From assembly GCA_030824075.1 (NCBI GenBank), contig JAVBYJ010000002.1, positions 1-48,760 of the forward strand: DNA of 48,760 nt, written 5' to 3'. This DNA is from Geothrix sp. Lineage in GTDB: Bacteria > Acidobacteriota > Holophagae > Holophagales > Holophagaceae. Shown here piece by piece: positions 34,033 to 41,910 of the stretch. The first letter of the stretch is position 1. Every line of letters begins with the position of its first letter. A program made the translations under genes and the position numbers. The notes beneath the pieces are model-generated. The model searched no databases. It was not told where the DNA came from and saw nothing but the letters and a program-made list of their open reading frames with translations.

Positions 34033-34051
34033 GCCTACAGCCTACCGCCTA
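34033..34051. repeat. Heptamer repeat at the ftsL end
   Basis: On the transcribed strand three 7-base units follow one another: TAGGCGG, TAGGCTG and TAGGCTG. The first provides the ftsL stop codon TAG. This is another 7-base tandem at a gene junction of the same cluster. Confidence 0.65.
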
Positions 34052-34417
34052 CATGGCATCCGAGGACACGGGACGCAGCTTGGCGATGCGCTGATCCTCC
34101 GGGGTGAAGGCCCGGCGGATCAGGTGGCCCTGCTTCCTCGGTTCGAGCCCCGCCTTCTGGGCGTAGACCTGGACCTCCTCATCGCGCTGATAGCGGCTGC
34201 GTTCCAGCAGGAGCTTGCGTTGGAGCTCCTCCTCCTTGTGGATGCGCTCCTTGATCTCTCCCATAGCATAACTCAGCCGGGTGCTCTGGATCTTCAGGTA
34301 AGCGAGGGTGCCCAGGGGCATGGCCAGGGCCAACACCAGCAGCAGCATGCGCAGGATGCCTTCGCTCTCCACCATGCGGGTGGGAGCAGTCGCGCTCGGC
34401 AGGGTTCCAACGGCCAT
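34049..34417 (-). CDS. ftsL: Cell division protein FtsL-like
   Basis: A bitopic division protein of 122 residues. One helix (ILRMLLLVLALAMPLGTLAYL) is followed by a heptad-rich coiled coil (about 48-85, MGEIKERIHKEEELQRKLLL). The sequence is poorly conserved, as is usual for FtsL, so the assignment rests on topology and on its place between rsmH and ftsI. It would bind FtsB and FtsQ at the septum. GAGG lies seven bases upstream, inside rsmH. Confidence 0.85.
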   Translation of the reverse strand: MAVGTLPSATAPTRMVESEGILRMLLLVLALAMPLGTLAYLKIQSTRLSYAMGEIKERIHKEEELQRKLLLERSRYQRDEEVQVYAQKAGLEPRKQGHLIRRAFTPEDQRIAKLRPVSSDAM

Positions 34418-34428
34418 GGGGACCTCGT

Positions 34429-35394
34429 TCAGGCGATCCGTTCCGCCACGCGCAGGCGGGCGGAACGGGAGGGGGGATTGGCGGCGGCCTCAGCTTCGCT
34501 GGGTGCGATGCCACCGGCATGGATGAGCTTCAGGACCTTGGGGAGTTCCACCGGCGCGGTACGCCCAGGACCGTCGTAGATGCCCGCGAGACGGCGCAGG
34601 GTCTGCTTGACGATGCGGTCTTCCAGGCTGTGGAAGCTGATCACCGCGAGGCGCCCACCAAGGCGAAGGTGGGAGACGGCGGCCTCCAGGGAGGCGGCCA
34701 GACGGTCCAGTTCGCCGTTCACGGCGATGCGGATGGCCTGGAAGGTGCGGGTGGCGGGATCGCTGTGGCCCTTCCGCTTGGCGGGTTCGCGGGGGATCAC
34801 GGTGTAGACGGCTCGGGCCAGATCGTGGGTGGTATCCAGATGCCCTTCATGAAGGGCCCTGAGGATCGCCCGGGCGATGGGGCGGCTGGCCCGCTCCTCG
34901 CCGTACTGGTAGATCGCGTCCGCCAGGCTTTCGTCGGTCTGTTCGGCGATCCAGGCGCGGGCCGACAGGCCATGCTCCTGATCCATCCGCATGTCGAGCG
35001 GCCCGGCGTCCCGGAAGCTGAACCCGCGCTCCGGCGTTCGGAGCTGTAGGGTGGATACGCCGAGATCCGCCAGGATGACGTCGAATCCGTCAGGCGCCTG
35101 GGCGGCACGCCAGGCGATGAAGTGGGCATCGTCCCAGAGGTCCTCGTAGGCGCAGGCCAGAATGCTGAGGCGGGCGTCGGAACCCAGGCGCTGCGCGGCC
35201 AAGGCTCGGGCCTCGGGATCCCGGTCCACGCCCAGGTAGCGGGCGTCGGCATCCGCCTGAGCCAGCAGCGCCTCGGCGTGCCCCCCCAGCCCCAGGGTGA
35301 GGTCGAGGATGCGGGCCGCCGGGGGCAGCACAAGGTTGTCCACGACCTCCTGGAGGAGAACGGGAACGTGGAGAGGAGCTGGGCGCGTCATCAT
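34429..35394 (-). CDS. rsmH: 16S rRNA C1402 N4-methyltransferase
   Basis: Methylates N4 of cytidine 1402 of 16S rRNA with S-adenosylmethionine. The 321-residue protein has the SAM loop ARILDLTLGLGGHAEALL, YLGVDRDPEA, DVILADLGVST, LDMRMDQEHGLSA and SFHSLEDRIVKQ. It starts at 35394, where the mraZ stop TGA shares one base with the ATG (TGATG), with GGGG upstream. A second in-frame ATG follows at once. Confidence 0.97.
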   Translation of the reverse strand: MMTRPAPLHVPVLLQEVVDNLVLPPAARILDLTLGLGGHAEALLAQADADARYLGVDRDPEARALAAQRLGSDARLSILACAYEDLWDDAHFIAWRAAQAPDGFDVILADLGVSTLQLRTPERGFSFRDAGPLDMRMDQEHGLSARAWIAEQTDESLADAIYQYGEERASRPIARAILRALHEGHLDTTHDLARAVYTVIPREPAKRKGHSDPATRTFQAIRIAVNGELDRLAASLEAAVSHLRLGGRLAVISFHSLEDRIVKQTLRRLAGIYDGPGRTAPVELPKVLKLIHAGGIAPSEAEAAANPPSRSARLRVAERIA

Positions 35395-35885
35395 CAGATC
35401 CCCAGATCCGCAAGCTGGGCCAGATCGTCGGCCCCCAGGGGCTCCGCAGCCAGACGCCGCGCAAAGCCAGCCTTGTTCCACAGGGCCAGGTGATCCATCT
35501 GCCCCAGCACGGCCACCTCCCCTGTGAGCTGGGCGGCCTCGCGAAGGATGGGCGGAATGACGAACCGGCCCTGGGCATCGGGCTCCACTTCACTGCCGAA
35601 GTAGGCGGTGGTCTCCAGGAACTTGCGCTTGGCGGGACTGGTGGACGGCAGGGCCGCCAGGCGGGCCTCAATGGCCTCCCAGACCGGCATGGGATAGAGG
35701 CGGGCCGACCGGCCATCCAGCGAGGTCAGGTAGTGCCGCAGGACGCCAGCACCCTCACGCAGAGCCTGGCCCCCTTCGCCCTGGGCGAAGGTCTCCAACT
35801 CAGCCTTGAAGGAGGAGGGGAGCTTGAGGCGTCCCTTCTCATCCACCGTGGCCGGTGAGTTTCCGCGAAGTCGCAACACCAGCAT
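35394..35885 (-). CDS. mraZ: MraZ transcriptional regulator
   Basis: A DNA-binding regulator of the division cluster. The 163-residue protein has two SpoVT-AbrB-like halves, each with the DxxxR signature: ATVDEKGRLKLPSSF near residue 13 and EPDAQGRFVIPPIL about 100 residues later. It is somewhat longer than the usual 140-150. The gene lies 46 bases downstream of five CCACT boxes, which fits autoregulation. Confidence 0.95.
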   Translation of the reverse strand: MLVLRLRGNSPATVDEKGRLKLPSSFKAELETFAQGEGGQALREGAGVLRHYLTSLDGRSARLYPMPVWEAIEARLAALPSTSPAKRKFLETTAYFGSEVEPDAQGRFVIPPILREAAQLTGEVAVLGQMDHLALWNKAGFARRLAAEPLGADDLAQLADLGI

Positions 35886-36271
35886 CGCCTTTCAACCAGT
35901 AGCTCAAAGAGAGGATTGAACCGGAGTTAGACCACTTTGATCCACTTCAGACCATTTTTCTCCACTGAGAACCACTTCAAAGTCTAGAAAGATGCCGATT
36001 TACAACAAGCGGAAATAAAAACGAAATCACGGACGCCTTTGCGCAGGGCTGCGGACTGGATTTCGAGGTTTCACGGTGGTTTCCAGGCCTTGGGCCGCTG
36101 GTGCCAGCGAAATAAAACCGATTGATACTTGTCCCGAAGGCCCAAAAGAGCCCGATCCGCCGCTCTTAAAGCGAACAGCGCCTCTCTCGCGGACACCGGC
36201 AGGGCCGCCATGAGGCCCTGTCTTCACCGAAATCGAATCGCTACGGGTACCCGCCTTGGAAAGGTCCGATA
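35886..36271. other. 386-base gap between mraZ and a receiver gene
   Basis: Holds the MraZ boxes and the promoters of the two divergent genes. I see no protein gene in it. The stretch 35980-36025 is AT-rich and would fit the mraZ promoter, though no clear -35/-10 pair is seen. Confidence 0.6.
35931..35980 (-). promoter_or_regulatory. Five-box MraZ operator
   Basis: CCACT occurs at 35932, 35942, 35962 and 35972, and CCATT at 35952, exactly 10 bases apart. On the transcribed strand these are AGTGG boxes, four of them preceded by A to give AAGTGG or CAGTGG. Tandem GTGG/TGGG boxes with 10-base periods are the known MraZ binding pattern. Five in a row is more than the three or four that I know from other lineages. 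Confidence 0.85.
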
Positions 36272-36679
36272 ATGATTTTGAAACGAGGTCCTGTGGCGCG
36301 CATTGCGGTGGTGGATGACAGCAAGCTGGTCAGGGTCTTTGTCGCCGCGGCGCTGCACAAGGCCGGGCACGAGGTCCTCCTGATCGAACCCGACTCGCTC
36401 CAGGGCACGCTGGAGGCCCTCCTCGCCGGGATGCCCGATCTGATGATCCTTGATCACTCCATGCCCGCCTTCCAGGGTCCGAGCCTGGTCAGGGCCTGCT
36501 TCGAGCACCCTGAACTCTCCAAGGTCAAGGTGCTCATCCTCACCGCGCTTCACGACGAGACCATGTCGGAACGGATGACGAAACTGGGCGTGAATGGCGT
36601 TCTGCACAAGCCCATTCGGCATGAGGACCTGACCGAGGCGGTGGAAAAGGTGCTGGGAGACCCGCCCAGAGACGCCTGA
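36272..36679 (+). CDS. Single-domain response regulator (CheY-like)
   Basis: A 135-residue free receiver. The acidic pair is in VVDDSK, the acceptor Asp in LMILDHSMP, the switch Thr in LILTALHD and the Lys in VLHKPIR. With no output domain it works by protein-protein binding or as a phosphate sink. A GGAAAGG element precedes the ATG. It converges with the next gene, whose stop lies 15 bases away, so it is not part of that operon. Confidence 0.92.
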   Translation: MILKRGPVARIAVVDDSKLVRVFVAAALHKAGHEVLLIEPDSLQGTLEALLAGMPDLMILDHSMPAFQGPSLVRACFEHPELSKVKVLILTALHDETMSERMTKLGVNGVLHKPIRHEDLTEAVEKVLGDPPRDA

Positions 36680-36694
36680 CAAAGCCCTGCTGGG

Positions 36695-37141
36695 TCAAAT
36701 CTGGATCGGCGGTGCTTCGTTCAGAACCGCCCAGAAGGCGCCCAGCGATGAAACTGAATGCATGAAATCGTTGAAGTTGACAGGTTTGACCACGTAGGCG
36801 TTGACGCCATAGCTGTACCCTTCAATGAGGTCGGCTTCTTCTCGTGACGAGGTCAGGATCACGACCGGAATGGTCCGCAGCCTCGGATCTCCCTTGACCT
36901 CCTTCAGCACCTGCAAGCCGTCCACACGGGGCATCTTGATGTCCAGCAGGATCAGGACCGGGTTGACCGGTTCGCGGCCCGCGTAGGCTTCCCGGCAGTA
37001 CAGGAAGTCCAGGGCCTCTTGCCCGTCCCTCAGCCAGAGCACTTCATTGGCCAGGTTCTTTTCGTTCAGCGCCTCCAGCGTCAGTTCGGCATCGTTGGGG
37101 TTGTCTTCCACCAGCAGGATTTTTTGGATATCAGCATGCAT
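36695..37141 (-). CDS. Rcp1-type single-domain response regulator
   Basis: A 148-residue receiver with the extra loop (YCREAYAGREPVN) typical of the Rcp1 family that pairs with phytochrome-type kinases. LVEDNPNDAELTLEAL, the acceptor in ILLDIKMPRVDG, the Thr in VILTSSRE and the Lys in YVVKPVNF are present. AAGGAGA lies eight bases upstream. The gene follows its likely kinase by 12 bases and ends the operon. Confidence 0.93.
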   Translation of the reverse strand: MHADIQKILLVEDNPNDAELTLEALNEKNLANEVLWLRDGQEALDFLYCREAYAGREPVNPVLILLDIKMPRVDGLQVLKEVKGDPRLRTIPVVILTSSREEADLIEGYSYGVNAYVVKPVNFNDFMHSVSSLGAFWAVLNEAPPIQI

Positions 37142-37153
37142 GAGCAGGTCTCC

Positions 37154-38728
37154 TTATGTTTGGGGAAGCATGAAATAGAAGGTCGCACCCTTGTTCAGTT
37201 CGCCTTCAGCCCAGGTTCTGCCGCCGTGCCGGCCGATGATGCGACGGACGTTGGCCAAGCCCACTCCGGTCCCTTCATATTCCTCGCTTGAATGCAGCCT
37301 TTGGAAAAGCCCGAACAACTTGTCCACGTACTTCATGTCAAATCCGGCCCCATTGTCCCTGACATACAGGGTGTGACCGTTATTTCCAGGCGGCAGCGCG
37401 TCCACCTCGATCACGGGTGCTTCCACGCGATCGGAATATTTGACGGCATTGGCAATCAGGTTGACCAGGACGAGCCGTAACATGGCGCGATCCCCGGTGA
37501 CAACCGGCAGGTCCCCGACACGCCACTGAATGGTCCTGATGGGTGGGAGATCCCGGGAGATCTCCTCGATGACTTCCTGGGCGAGTTGCTGCAGATCCAC
37601 GCTGCGATTCATCATCTCGCCGCGGCCCATGCGGGAGAACGACAGCAGGTCGTCGATGAGACAACCCATTTTTTCAGCGGCCTCCGACACAACTTTCAGA
37701 TAGTGCCGGCTTTTCTCATCGAGTCCCTGGAGGTCCTTCTTGCAAAGCAGTTCGACGAAGCCCGAGATGTGCCGCACAGGCGCCCGCAGGTCATGGGAGA
37801 CAGAATAGGTGAAGGATTCCATTTCCCGATTGGCCTCTCGCAGTTTGACCAGCTGATTCTCAAGATCCTTGTTCAGCTCCTGGATGCGCGTCTCATTCAG
37901 CCGAAGCTGCTGGTCCGACGCCAGCAGGGACGCCTCCGACAGCTTGCGCTCCTGGATCTCGCCTTCCTGCGCCTCGTAGGAGGCTCGCAGCTTGTCTGCC
38001 ATGTCGTTGATCGACTGGGAAAGGTCGGTCCATTCATCGCGACCGATCATCTCGATCCTGGACGTCAGATTCCCCGCGGAAATCCTGGCGGCACCCTCCT
38101 TCAGAGCGGCGATGGAATGGACGAACCTTCGCGAGAAGAAGAGGACGGAGAGCGTGAGCAGGACGAAGGAGACGGCCAGCCCCCCCTGGACCATTCGATC
38201 GTAGGACCTCAACGCTTCGGCCTGCCTTTCGTCCGAGGATTTCAGCAGGTAGTGGGCGGAAGTGACCAAGGCATGGGAACTGATCGACAGGCTCAGGGAC
38301 AGGTCCTCGATCTGCTGATGAACGAAAGGGTCGATGTCTGCCGAGATGTCGACCCCGTACTTCGCGTGGAAGGCCTCATGGCTGTCCTTCAACTTCAGGA
38401 AGAGCTGCCTGGCGCGCTCAAACGACCGCTGCAGATCCGCCAGGACGAGCAAACGATCGGCCCGTTCGAGTTTGATCTCGCCAAGGGACTGGGCGATCGA
38501 ACCCAAGGCAAGCTCCATCTGATGCATGGGCCGGTCCTGGTGATTCAGCAGATAGTCGCCCGCAGCGATATTGAAATCGAAGACCTCCCGGATGACGTGA
38601 GTCAGCACCAGGCCCCTGGCCTGGTAGCGTTCGTTGACCCGGCTCGACTGGACGACCATGCCAAACATGAAGACGAACAGGAGGCCCACGACGACCAGGA
38701 GTCCGCGGAGTTGGGCCTTGATGGTCAT
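37154..38728 (-). CDS. Membrane histidine kinase with HAMP
   Basis: A 524-residue inner-membrane sensor kinase. Two helices (LLVVVGLLFVFMFGMVV and GGLAVSFVLLTLSVLFF) flank a helical periplasmic domain of about 140 residues. HAMP, a coiled coil and HisKA follow with the acceptor His in SYSVSHDLRAPVRHISGF, in the phytochrome-kinase style. HATPase motifs are NLIANAVKYS, DNGAGFD and GTGVGLANV. It follows the substrate-binding protein gene by 15 bases and precedes the Rcp1-type receiver, so a binding-protein to kinase to receiver chain is likely. ATG 38728 is used, with a GTG just before. Confidence 0.93.
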   Translation of the reverse strand: MTIKAQLRGLLVVVGLLFVFMFGMVVQSSRVNERYQARGLVLTHVIREVFDFNIAAGDYLLNHQDRPMHQMELALGSIAQSLGEIKLERADRLLVLADLQRSFERARQLFLKLKDSHEAFHAKYGVDISADIDPFVHQQIEDLSLSLSISSHALVTSAHYLLKSSDERQAEALRSYDRMVQGGLAVSFVLLTLSVLFFSRRFVHSIAALKEGAARISAGNLTSRIEMIGRDEWTDLSQSINDMADKLRASYEAQEGEIQERKLSEASLLASDQQLRLNETRIQELNKDLENQLVKLREANREMESFTYSVSHDLRAPVRHISGFVELLCKKDLQGLDEKSRHYLKVVSEAAEKMGCLIDDLLSFSRMGRGEMMNRSVDLQQLAQEVIEEISRDLPPIRTIQWRVGDLPVVTGDRAMLRLVLVNLIANAVKYSDRVEAPVIEVDALPPGNNGHTLYVRDNGAGFDMKYVDKLFGLFQRLHSSEEYEGTGVGLANVRRIIGRHGGRTWAEGELNKGATFYFMLPQT

Positions 38729-38743
38729 CACCTTTGCACCTCG

Positions 38744-39751
38744 TCAGTGAGTGATCGTGACTGACTCGGGACGGGCGGTTTCGAGGGCATCCATATACAT
38801 GTATTTCAAATAGTTAGGCTGTTTTCGACCGGCCCCGCCCTGGGCCTTGCTCATCCATTGGGATTCCGCCTCCAGGGTCAGCATCAGGCTTCGGCCCAGG
38901 AGAACCTTGAACTGGTTGTCTCCCCAAACCTCGGCGAGGTAGGCCTCGGTCATCCCCAAGCGTTTGGAAAGGGTGCGCTGAACGGAAGTCGGATCGGATT
39001 CGATGGACCGCTCGGCCATGATCAGCGCCTGCATCAGGCGGACCAGGGCCGCTGATTCCTTCTTGATGAAGCTGGCGTGGACAATCAGCACGAAGTGCCA
39101 GGAGCTGTCAGCCTGCGCGGGCCAGCTGATGGCATTCGGGCCTAGACGTTCCTTCATGCGCCGTGCGACCGGATCCCAGCTGATCGCGGCATCGATGCCA
39201 CCAGAAGCGATCTCGGCCTCCATCAGGGTCGGCGGCAAATTCACGAGGGTGACATCGTCCCTTTTGATCCGGATGGCGTTCAGGTATTTCGCGAGAAAGT
39301 AGTCGCCGATACTGGTTTCCGTGACGCCAATCCGCTTGCCCTTGAGATCTGATGGCGTTGAAATCCCCTTGTCTTTTCGAGCGACCATATAGATGTTGTC
39401 AGCACGGTTGATGGCGGCGATGATCCGCAGATCCGGGTGCTCCTCGAGGTTGGAGGCAAACACGAAATCCGCCGCCGTGGCGATGTCTACACGCCCTTTC
39501 CGGAGAGCTTCCACGGCCTCGACTCCGCTGTCGAATTCGCGCAGTTCCACCTCGAGCCCCATCTGTTTGAGGTAATTGAACTGATCGGCGACATACACCA
39601 GCGCGGTCGTTTCCCCCCTGTAAATCCCAATCACCACTTTCGTCGGAGGGCCTTTGTAGAGCGCAGCCTTCTGACGGTCGCATCCCTGACAGAACAGGGC
39701 CAGAACCAGCAGGGCCATCGCCATGGGCAACGTGATCATGGGGTTTCGCAC
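38744..39751 (-). CDS. NMT1/THI5-like substrate-binding lipoprotein
   Basis: A periplasmic solute-binding protein of 335 residues, like those of ABC importers for thiamine precursors, taurine or sulfonates. A lipobox-like site (LALFCQGC) makes it a probable lipoprotein. The fold is shown by KVVIGIYRGETTALVYVADQ, DIATAADFVFAS, DLKGKRIGVTETSIGDYFLAK and GGIDAAISWDPVARRM. No permease or ATPase gene is present. A GTG start at 39751 is chosen because the ATG at 39739 would leave the signal peptide without a positive charge. It lies three bases after the hybrid kinase stop. Confidence 0.9.
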   Translation of the reverse strand: MRNPMITLPMAMALLVLALFCQGCDRQKAALYKGPPTKVVIGIYRGETTALVYVADQFNYLKQMGLEVELREFDSGVEAVEALRKGRVDIATAADFVFASNLEEHPDLRIIAAINRADNIYMVARKDKGISTPSDLKGKRIGVTETSIGDYFLAKYLNAIRIKRDDVTLVNLPPTLMEAEIASGGIDAAISWDPVARRMKERLGPNAISWPAQADSSWHFVLIVHASFIKKESAALVRLMQALIMAERSIESDPTSVQRTLSKRLGMTEAYLAEVWGDNQFKVLLGRSLMLTLEAESQWMSKAQGGAGRKQPNYLKYMYMDALETARPESVTITH

Positions 39752-39754
39752 AGC

Positions 39755-41701
39755 CTACCCGCTTCCTGGGTGGAGATGCTCCCTCCCGGGAAGCACCTGC
39801 AGAATCGTTTTCGCGATGTCGCGGGAGGATAACGGCTTGGCCAAGCAGGCGCGGAACTTGGCTTGCCGGACAGGTTCACAGGTTCTGCTCAGCTCGGGAT
39901 CTCCGCTGAGCAGGATGGCTGGAAGCGCCGGACTCACAGCCCAGAGCGCCTCGGCCAGTTGGACGCCGGACAGGCCGGGCATGGTGTGATCCGTCACCAG
40001 GACATCAAAAGCCGCGGGCGCCAGCAGAAAGGCCCGAAGGGCCGCCTGGGGATCACAGAAAGAGGACACCTGGAATCCCATTTTGGTAAGGCTGGTGTGA
40101 AGCATCTCGAGAAGCGAGTTCTCGTCGTCCACCAGGAGGATATGCCCGTGCCCGATCGGGGTTTCGCCCTCCTCCTCATCCGGCAGGATGGAGCCCATCG
40201 GAGCGACCGGCAGGAACACCCGGAAGCAGGTGCCCGCTCCGGGCTGGCTGGTCACCTGGAAGCCCCCTTTCATCGCGCTCACGATGCCATGGGTCACTGA
40301 TAGTCCCAGGCCGGTGCCTTCCTTCGGGGGCTTGGTCGTGAAGAACGGAAGGAAGATCTTGTCCAGATGGTCGGGGTGGATGCCCTTGCCGGTATCCCTC
40401 ACTTCCAGGCACAGATACTCGCCCTCCGGAAGCAAGATGTTCATGGCGCAGGGCATCGCGGGTTGGCGCTCCGACTTCAGCCCCACCGTCAGGCGGCCTG
40501 CGTTGCCCCGCATGGCATGGCCCGCGTTGGTGCAGAGGTTCAGGATCACCTGATGCAGTTGGGTCGGATCCCCCCGCACGAACTTGCCCCGGGCGTCGAG
40601 GTCCACCTCGAAGGCAATGGATGTGGGCACCGTGGCGCGCAAGAGCTTGAGGGATTCGGCGAGAAGGCTCTGGATTTCGATGGGAACCACTTTCCCTTCG
40701 TCGTTTCGGCTGAAGGCCAGGATCTGGCGGATGAGATCCCGGGCCCGCTGGGCGGAAGCCTGAATCACCTCCAGGTCGTGCCTGAGCTTGGGGTCACCGG
40801 GAGCGCGCCCCAGCCCAAGTTCGGCATGGCCCATGACGGGCATCAGAATGTTGTTGAAGTCGTGAGCGATGCCGCTGGTGAGGGTGCCGATGGTCTCCAG
40901 GCGCTGGGATTGTTCCAGAAGTCCCTGGAGCTGGCGTTCCAGCGTGATATCCCGCGAGGTGCAGAGGTAGTTCTGAAGGTCGCCCCGGGCACTGAAGACG
41001 GGGGAAATCACCGACTCAGCATCCCAGTAGGTGCCGTCCTTCCGTTTGTTCACAAGGTGGCCCTTCCAGGTCTCTCCCCGCAGGAGGACCTCCCACATGG
41101 ACCGATAAAAGGCCGCATCATGGCGGCCGCTTTTGAACAGCCTGGGGTTCCGGCCCAGCATCTCGTCGCGCTGGAAACCCGTGATCGCCGCAGTGGCCGC
41201 GTTCGAATACAGGATCGTCCCTTGGGGGTCGGTGATGACCACCATGTCGGGGGTCTGGCCGATCGCCGTATGGAGCAGGCGCAGCTCTTCCTCGAACAAG
41301 CGCTGCTTCCGCCGCAGCTCCGCTTCCTTCATCTCGCGTTCGATGGCGGGAACCAGGCGCGCAAGATTGCTCTTGAGCACGAAGTCATTCGCTCCGCCGC
41401 GCATGGCCTCCACCGCAGCACCCTCGTCCAGCACTCCCGAAAGCAGGATGAACGGCAGATCCGGGTCGCGGTCCCGCAGGCCCTTCAGAATCTCCATGCC
41501 ATCGGTTCCCGGCAGGCTGAAATCCGAAAGCACCAGGTCCCAGGGGCCCGAGCGGAGCGCGGTCAGGAAGCCCTCCAGGGTGTCCTCCTGGGCATAGGTG
41601 AACCGGACTCCGTGGGCTTCGAGGTACAGGACGAGCAGCTGAGCATCCTCGCTGGAATCCTCGACCAGCAGGATGCGCAACGCCGGCTCTGGGCCAGCCA
41701 T
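39755..41701 (-). CDS. Hybrid histidine kinase REC-PAS-HisKA-HATPase-REC
   Basis: A soluble 648-residue hybrid kinase with no membrane segment. A first receiver (about 8-125) has LLVEDSSEDAQLL and LVLSDFSLPGTDG. One PAS domain (about 150-265) has TPDMVVITDPQGTILYSNAA. HisKA has the NtrB-like GIAHDFNNILMP. HATPase has NLCTNAGHAM and GTGLGLSVTHG. The C-terminal receiver (about 525-640) has LLVDDENSLLEML and LVTDHTMPGLSG. The start at 41701 has AAGGA upstream. A GTG 72 bases earlier is less likely. It is the first gene of the sensory operon. Confidence 0.94.
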   Translation of the reverse strand: MAGPEPALRILLVEDSSEDAQLLVLYLEAHGVRFTYAQEDTLEGFLTALRSGPWDLVLSDFSLPGTDGMEILKGLRDRDPDLPFILLSGVLDEGAAVEAMRGGANDFVLKSNLARLVPAIEREMKEAELRRKQRLFEEELRLLHTAIGQTPDMVVITDPQGTILYSNAATAAITGFQRDEMLGRNPRLFKSGRHDAAFYRSMWEVLLRGETWKGHLVNKRKDGTYWDAESVISPVFSARGDLQNYLCTSRDITLERQLQGLLEQSQRLETIGTLTSGIAHDFNNILMPVMGHAELGLGRAPGDPKLRHDLEVIQASAQRARDLIRQILAFSRNDEGKVVPIEIQSLLAESLKLLRATVPTSIAFEVDLDARGKFVRGDPTQLHQVILNLCTNAGHAMRGNAGRLTVGLKSERQPAMPCAMNILLPEGEYLCLEVRDTGKGIHPDHLDKIFLPFFTTKPPKEGTGLGLSVTHGIVSAMKGGFQVTSQPGAGTCFRVFLPVAPMGSILPDEEEGETPIGHGHILLVDDENSLLEMLHTSLTKMGFQVSSFCDPQAALRAFLLAPAAFDVLVTDHTMPGLSGVQLAEALWAVSPALPAILLSGDPELSRTCEPVRQAKFRACLAKPLSSRDIAKTILQVLPGREHLHPGSG

Positions 41702-41910
41702 GGGGGCATCCTTGGCCTGCCTAGCTTTGCCGGCCACGGCGCGCCTCCAGCCATCGGGCCATCGTTGACCCACTCGCCCGTGCCGTCGTCACCCTCATAT
41801 CCATCTGCCCTGCCTCTCTTCCTCCTGGCGCAAGTAAGGTGTTATCGGACGCTTGATCCTCAGTCATGAGACTGGTGGGGCCCCTAACCCTCCTGTTTAT
41901 TGACATGGCT

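Noticed and set aside
35931..35980. Possible CRISPR or microsatellite
   Set aside because: The 10-base period, short conserved CCACT and position before mraZ fit an MraZ operator, and there are no spacers of CRISPR size.
40367..41869. A 500-codon frame on the + strand over a hybrid kinase
   Set aside because: No domain or ribosome site; the - strand has a complete REC-PAS-HK-REC layout.
41721..41906. A 61-codon frame between two hybrid kinases
   Set aside because: Arg-rich, no motif, weak ribosome site; it probably lies in the leader of the sensory operon.
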